Assembly (NCBI RefSeq): GCF_016808335.1
Contig: NC_053149.1
Coordinates: 40,936,118 to 41,000,117 of the forward strand
Direction of reading: 5' to 3'
Origin: Panicum virgatum
Lineage: Eukaryota > Streptophyta > Magnoliopsida > Poales > Poaceae
DNA: 64,000 bases
Each line of letters begins with the position of its first letter. The stretch's first letter is position 1. The position numbers and the translations under genes were made by a program. Below the pieces are notes generated by a model, which worked only from the letters and a program-made list of their open reading frames with translations, was not told the origin of the DNA and ran no database searches. Below are positions 59,190-64,000 of this stretch, piece by piece.

Positions 59190-60110
59190 GTGTTTGATTA
59201 GAACATACTCCATGCCACCAAATCTTTAAGAAGATTTCAGTAATTACTCACATGGTTTTTCAAGGGTCGAATATGAGAGTGCTTCTCCTGTAGTTGATAT
59301 TCTGTCGCCAACGCCAGACGAGGTATATGATAGGCTAGTATACACAGCCGGAGCCCGATTCCCCCCGCTCATCACCAAATTCACACGATGTGTCCCAAAC
59401 AGACACCTAACTACATGTATGTAATACTTATATCAAATCTATTCGTTGCAACCCACAAATATAATAGTAGCCTAGTAGAGGCATATATAAGCAATGTATC
59501 AATCAAACACGTCCGAGGCCCGGTTCAACGGCTTGGATCTAATCTATGCAAGCGGTACGGTAAGTACCGGTTATTTTGTTCTGAGGAGGGTTGCCTCCTG
59601 GGATGGATTTCGGTGCTGGATCCCAGCTGTAATAAGCTCTGGGTCACGCATGCAGTTCAGTGGTCCGTCATGCATAGCTGGCTAGCTGCCGCCTATCACC
59701 ATATTCATATCGTTGCACGCCCGATCCGCCGTTGCTGCCGCCGGCGCCAGCTCACTGTGTGCGCAGGTAAACCTCCCGACTTGGCAGCATGCGGTGATGG
59801 GTTCGGCGCAGACACCCAACTTAGCTCTAGCTAGCATCAGTGGATCATAATCTAAAGAAAGAAGCATCAATGGATCATTCGGCGTGCCAACCGGGAGGCC
59901 ACTAACAGACTAGAGCTAATTAAGGGTGGGCACAATTTCCCAAACCTGAAACCCAAACCTGGCAGATACCCAACCTCTAGTTCGGGTAGGAATATGAAAA
60001 ACCCGAATTTAGGTACTCGAAATGCCCAAAATAAACCAGCAGCCCAATACTATCAGGACTATCGGCAGCCCAGTAACCATCTGACCCTAGCATCCCCGAC
60101 CCTATTACCC
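59190..60110. repeat. Duplicated segment, copy 2 (uninterrupted)
   Basis: Continuous counterpart of 10810-11656, 16285-16481 and 40971-41250. It lacks the Stowaway MITE, the MULE and element A and shows the single TA (59572-59573) and single GCTCT (59824-59828) target sites. Confidence 0.95.
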
Positions 60111-60583
60111 CAACTACCTATTTCCCTTCCATGCTCTAACTCCCAGACCTAACAACCACTCCACTAGCCTCAGGCTCCCGGGCGCCTTCCCATCCCTTCC
60201 ACTCAGCGTTCGCCCAGCCACCCACGTGGGCACATAGCCATGTCTTCGTCTTACCCCTAGCTCGCAGGGCCGCCACCGCCCGCCTGGAGCTTGGCCAACC
60301 GCCACCAACCGCGCAGCAGCGCCGAGCCGCCGATGTCGACGCACCGTCGCCTCTGGGCCTCAGCCTCCGTCCAACCGTAGCGCTGCCCGCGCCCCTTGAC
60401 GGCCGGCCCTTGGCAGACAACTCAAGGACGGCAGCACCAGCCAGCAGACCCGATTTCCGAACCCGAAATTTTGGGTTTCGTTTTTCCTAGAAGAATTTCA
60501 GGTAGCAATTTGGAATATCCAAACTTTTGATTACCTGAATTATCCAACTCAAAAAATCCAAATTACCCGAACGCTCAGACCTA
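59921..60583. mobile_element. hAT-like non-autonomous element
   Basis: 663 bp flanked by GAGCTAAT (59913-59920 and 60584-60591). Imperfect inverted ends: left TAAGGGTGGGCA, right (plus strand) CGCTCAGACCTA. Contains repeated CCCGAA and CCCAAAC phrases and no transposase. The left part is also present, truncated, at 41067-41250. Confidence 0.75.
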
Positions 60584-60656
60584 GAGCTAATTACATGCAT
60601 GCTGCATTTTGTCTTTGACCAGTGATCTGAAACACCAGCAGAGAGCTATAGGACGT

Positions 60657-61154
60657 TGTTGATGCAGAATTGGCCAACACAAAAGCGCTAGAATACGCGG
60701 ATCGCAACGATCGCAATCAGACAAAGTTCACTGGCGACCGGTCAGACCGGTCGGGCGCAGAGAGTTTCGCGAAGACCTAGGGCCACGAGCTCGGGAGGGA
60801 CCTTGTCGGAGCTCGCAGATCTAGGGTTGTTTTGGAGTCGGCAGGCCACCCAAGACGCCCTTAAACGCCATCGAGACGAGCAAAGAACAGCACGAGATTA
60901 GAAAAGTTAGGGTTTAGAGAAAAATAGAAAAATTATAAATTGATTGATTCGATTGGGTAGAGGGACCTCAATCGGCCGTGGCCTTTATATTTATAGGCCG
61001 GGGAGGATGTACCCCCTCCAAATCGGGTTACAAACGGACTGTACAAATCAAATCTAACCTGACTCGGATTACACAGGATCAGACCGGTCTGACTGCTTGG
61101 CCCGACCGGTCAGACCGGTCGGCCTTTGGTAGTTGCAAATTTTGGCCGCCAATA
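60657..61154 (-). repeat. 3' LTR of element E
   Basis: About 498 bp, with ACCGGTCAGACCGGT-type palindromes at 60738-60755 and 61080-61120. Its first bases have decayed (TA for TG). Confidence 0.85.
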
Positions 61155-61273
61155 TATTCCCCCCTGCTTTTTGGTGAGCTTTGCAAGCCAAAAAACAAGT
61201 ATCAGAAGCTATCCTAGTTACATAAATTTGCACAGACAATACAAGGCTAAAAATAATGCTAAGGACAATACTC

Positions 61274-63050
61274 TTTACCGACCGTCTTTGTCTTCAAAAG
61301 TCTTGACATACGCTGGGTAGTACTTCTTCAAGTATCTTCCATTAAGAGCCCTTGGAGGACACTCTCCTTGCATTGTCTCCACCATATAAGAATTCCCAAA
61401 GATAACCTTGACAACCTTGTATGACCCTTCTCAACTTGGCGACCACTTGTCGAACTTGTTGCTCTTTGTTCCAAGAGGCAATATAGTCTTCCAAACCAGC
61501 TCACCAACCTGCACTATAAGAAATCATTTAATCTATGACGAATTTTTCATGACATTTTCAGACGTCACAGATTCGTAGTTATGGGTACCTAGCCCAAAAA
61601 TCATGACGTTTTGTCCATTTCGTCACAATCTGGCCCAAAATATTGTGGCGTTTAAGCAAATTCGTCACGAATAACATCTAAAAATCATCATGTTCCAACG
61701 GGAAAAATAGAAGAATGTCTTGAAAAAATTTTTAGAGAAACTTTTTCACAATAAAGGTTAGAGAGGAGTCGGCCTATAAATTGGACGCTGAAATGTTGAA
61801 GGCAAAAACATGTGGATGCAGGAGTGTTAAAGACAAGAAAAAAATGGACTTTGAAGACCAAAATAAAATCTGGAAGCAGAAATATTCAAGTAAAAAAAAA
61901 CTGCAGGCCCAACGATTCGATCTTTAGACCTCCGTGCTCATTTTCGAGAGCACTACCATCACACCATGTGGTAATTAGTTGTAACTAATTTTATTTATAT
62001 CTTTCATCACGCCGACAAAGCCATCAAAAAAATGAGGCAGAATGGGCTTCGAAAGGCTTTGAGTGAAGCCCATCTTCCGTTGGGCTGGTAACCCACTCAC
62101 GTTAAACAAGCGCATTAGGAGATTTAGTAGAAAATGGTCGTCATTTTTCTGGAAAATAAAAACTAAACTTGTCCTCCCGAGGCTTTGAGTGAAGCCCATC
62201 TTCCATTGGGCTGGTAACCCACTCAAAAAAAGCCATCAAAAAATTGAGGCAGAATGGGCTTCGAAAGACATTGGGCCTGGGCTGGGCTACGCGGGCTTGC
62301 AACCAATTTATGACGGTTAAGAAACGTCACGGATTGCTTCAATCTGTGATGATTTTACTAAAAACATCGATCGATTTAATCTGTGATGCTCATTCCATGA
62401 CGTTATCAAAAATCGTCACAAAACCGTCATAGATATTATTTTGCGACATTTTTTCAGCAATCTGTGATGAATTTGTTTCGTCATAGATTAAATGATTTCT
62501 TGTAGTGCTGAAAAGATTTTGCTCTTACCTTCTTGTTGTAAGCCGTAGCCACCTGAAACTTGTACTTCTCAATTTCCTTCAAAGCTTGCAACCGCTTGTT
62601 GCTTACTTCATCAATATTGTCCATCATCAAATCATAGTAATCAACAGCAGTAAGGTTATTTTGTTTAGCCAATCTATAAGCGTCTAGATTCACCTCAATG
62701 GGCAAAACGGCCTCTTGACCATATACAAGATCAAAAGGAGTAACTTTAGTAGCATCATGTCTAGATATACGATGAGCCCACAACGCTTCAGATAATACCT
62801 CATGCTACCTCCTGGGATTCTCTTCTATCTTCTTCTTGATGAGCTTTATCAAGATCTTATTACTAGACTCGGTCTGACCATTGGCCTGAGCATAGTATGG
62901 GGATGAATTGAGTATCTTGATCTTTTAAGATTCGGCAAAATCACGTATCTCCTTTGAAATAAATGATGAACCTTGATCCGTCGTCAAAATTTGAGGAATA
63001 CCGAATCTATGAATAATATGCTCCGTAATAAACTCAATTACCTCCCGATT
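61274..63050 (-). pseudogene. Integrase of element E, split by a CACTA element
   Basis: On the minus strand the frame reads EVIEFITEHIIHRFGIPQIL, TTDQGSSFISKEI, a stop, SSPYYAQANGQTESSNKILI, a stop, then ALWAHRISRHDATKVTPFDL to KVRAKSFQ at about 62512. After removing the CACTA element the frame continues VGELVWKTILPLGTKSNKFD and ends ...GRYLKKYYPAYVKTFEDKDG at 61274. This is the DDE core and C-terminal domain of a gypsy integrase, closely parallel to that of B. The N-terminal part is lost at 63050. Confidence 0.88.
61512..62508. mobile_element. CACTA (En/Spm-like) non-autonomous element
   Basis: 997 bp. The ends CACTATAAGAAATCATTTAA and its inverse ...TTAAATGATTTCTTGTAGTG match over about 29 bases. 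An exact 3-bp target duplication CTG lies at 61509-61511 and 62509-62511. Subterminal ATGACG/CGTCAC repeats occur on both sides. An internal direct repeat of GGCTTTGAGTGAAGCCCATC occurs near 62055 and 62182. No transposase. Confidence 0.95.
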
Positions 63051-63300
63051 TGGTCGGTGTCCTGACCCGGCGGTCCGGCACCAACTAGTGATGATACTGC
63101 GCAGTCCCTAACCCTAAATGGTTGATGCAAGAGGCAACACAGTAACGCACGGGTTTATCCTGGTTCCGGCCACGGGGCCGTACGTCCAGTAAGGGGTGTG
63201 CGAGTGCACTTTACTATCTTGCACTGGAGTGCCTGTAGTAGGGGGTACAAACAAGGCGAGAGAGGGAGGGAAGCTCCCAAGTCTCTGCTAAGTGATTGAG
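63051..63300. mobile_element. LTR fragment F inside element E
   Basis: Starts TGGTCGGTGTCCTGACCCGG, a gypsy LTR-like start, directly after E integrase sequence. Ends where another LTR start abuts. No coding capacity visible. Confidence 0.55.
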
Positions 63301-64000
63301 TGTAACACCCGGTTTATAAAAGGACATAAACCGAGGAATCATATACGTGCCAGGATTAAGTCACACGTATATACAACAGAATGAACAGTATATCACATCA
63401 CATATCACGTAAAAGATATAATAAAGCGAGTACGAATATTATTTATTACATTAATGACAAAATATCTGATACAGAGTATGTGGAAGCGTAATACATAAAC
63501 GATAACTCTCGTCGGAAGCTGAGCAGGGCGCCACAGGGACGTCGACTGGGAGACGAACGCCTAGAAGTCCTCATAGTCCTGGTAGCGCTGAGTGAACTCC
63601 CTCGCGTCGGCAGGAACTAAGCAGCAGTAGAGTGTCCCCAAGAGGAAAAAGAGTAGAGTAGGCAAGAGTGAGTACACAACTTGTACTCAACAAGTATAAC
63701 ACAAACTATGAGGCTCTAAGGTTGGCTGACTCAACTGCATTAGCTTTTAATCTTGGCAAAATTTTATTAAAGCTATTTACTACAAGTTGATGAATTACCA
63801 TAACCCAGTTACATAGGATTTAATCAAAATTACCCATGAACCACTGAGAACCAAACCGAAACCACCAAGGTAACCCCACTAATCAAAAGGAGGATCTGGG
63901 CCGCTCATGACCGTGAGCACGGCTAGTATACCAGTTTTACACTCTGCAGAGGTTGCACATCTTTACCCACAAGTCGTGAGCTACGCTAGTTGTTCATCAC
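63301..64000. mobile_element. LTR start G, continuing off the window
   Basis: TGTAACACCCGGTTTATAAA is a typical gypsy LTR start. The sequence continues to the right edge without a visible LTR end, so the LTR is at least 700 bp. No coding region seen. Confidence 0.5.

Larger units (their letters stand above)
60657..63050 (-). mobile_element. LTR retrotransposon E (gypsy), 3' part
   Basis: The 3' LTR at 60657-61154 (minus strand: TATTGGCGG...CATCAACA) is preceded on the minus strand by the purine tract AAAAAGCAGGGGGGAATA and by an integrase. It is cut off at 63050 by another LTR. The LTR shares TATAAATATAAAGG plus CACGGCCGATTGAGG with element C. Confidence 0.85.

Noticed and set aside
60114..60420. 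Minus-strand Arg/Gly-rich frames
   Set aside because: They lie inside the hAT-like element and are not conserved in the truncated copy at 41067-41250.

Overview
The window is nuclear DNA of a grass (Poaceae, probably panicoid; no species claimed). The pointers are very GC-rich exons with GT-AG introns, Stowaway, hAT, CACTA, MULE and Helitron DNA elements, and nested Ty3/gypsy retrotransposons of the Tat and Athila lineages with plant-type primer-binding sites. Transposable elements fill most of the 64 kb. Only two loci look like host genes: the 5' part of a CHUP1-like coiled-coil gene on the minus strand (631-1909, running off the left edge), and a frameshifted gene of an unidentified family (46693-47803).

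Layout, left to right. The CHUP1-like 5' end and promoter (1-2040) are followed by a probable 6.8 kb gene-capturing Helitron on the minus strand (2702-9529) holding phase-compatible exons, one from the N-terminus of a Sec14-like SFH lipid-transfer protein gene. From 10810 lies a sequence that recurs at 59190-60110. In the first copy it is split by a Stowaway MITE (11311-11567), a 4.6 kb MULE (11657-16284) and a 24.5 kb LTR tower (16482-40970). The tower is element A (minus strand, no pol, antisense Transposase_28-like gene), into which B (21519-34125, Tat-type, RT core deleted, antisense plant-mobile-domain gene) and C (34158-38088, gag only) inserted, each with a 5-bp target duplication.

41251-45965 holds two Helitrons (42279-43111 minus, carrying a solo LTR of family A; 44123-45965 plus) and a hAT MITE with an 8-bp duplication. 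After the frameshifted gene comes D (48772-57197), an Athila-lineage element with gag-protease and an ATHILA-type second ORF but no RT or integrase. Its 3' LTR is cut off by CACTA DNA (57198-59189). The second copy of the duplicated sequence, carrying a hAT element, follows. Then come E (60657-63050, minus, integrase split by a 997-bp CACTA element) and two further LTR starts at the right edge.

The elements date one another. Copy 2 of the duplication preserves the unoccupied MITE and element A sites. LTR divergence estimated by eye (A about 10%, C about 3.6%, B about 1.3%) agrees with the nesting. I found no bacterial-type system, CRISPR array or RNA gene. The least expected features are the chimeric captured transcript, the two unrelated antisense genes in A and B, TIR-borne promoters with splice donors in the MULE, a hairpin array downstream of pol in B, and an apparent internal promoter in D.
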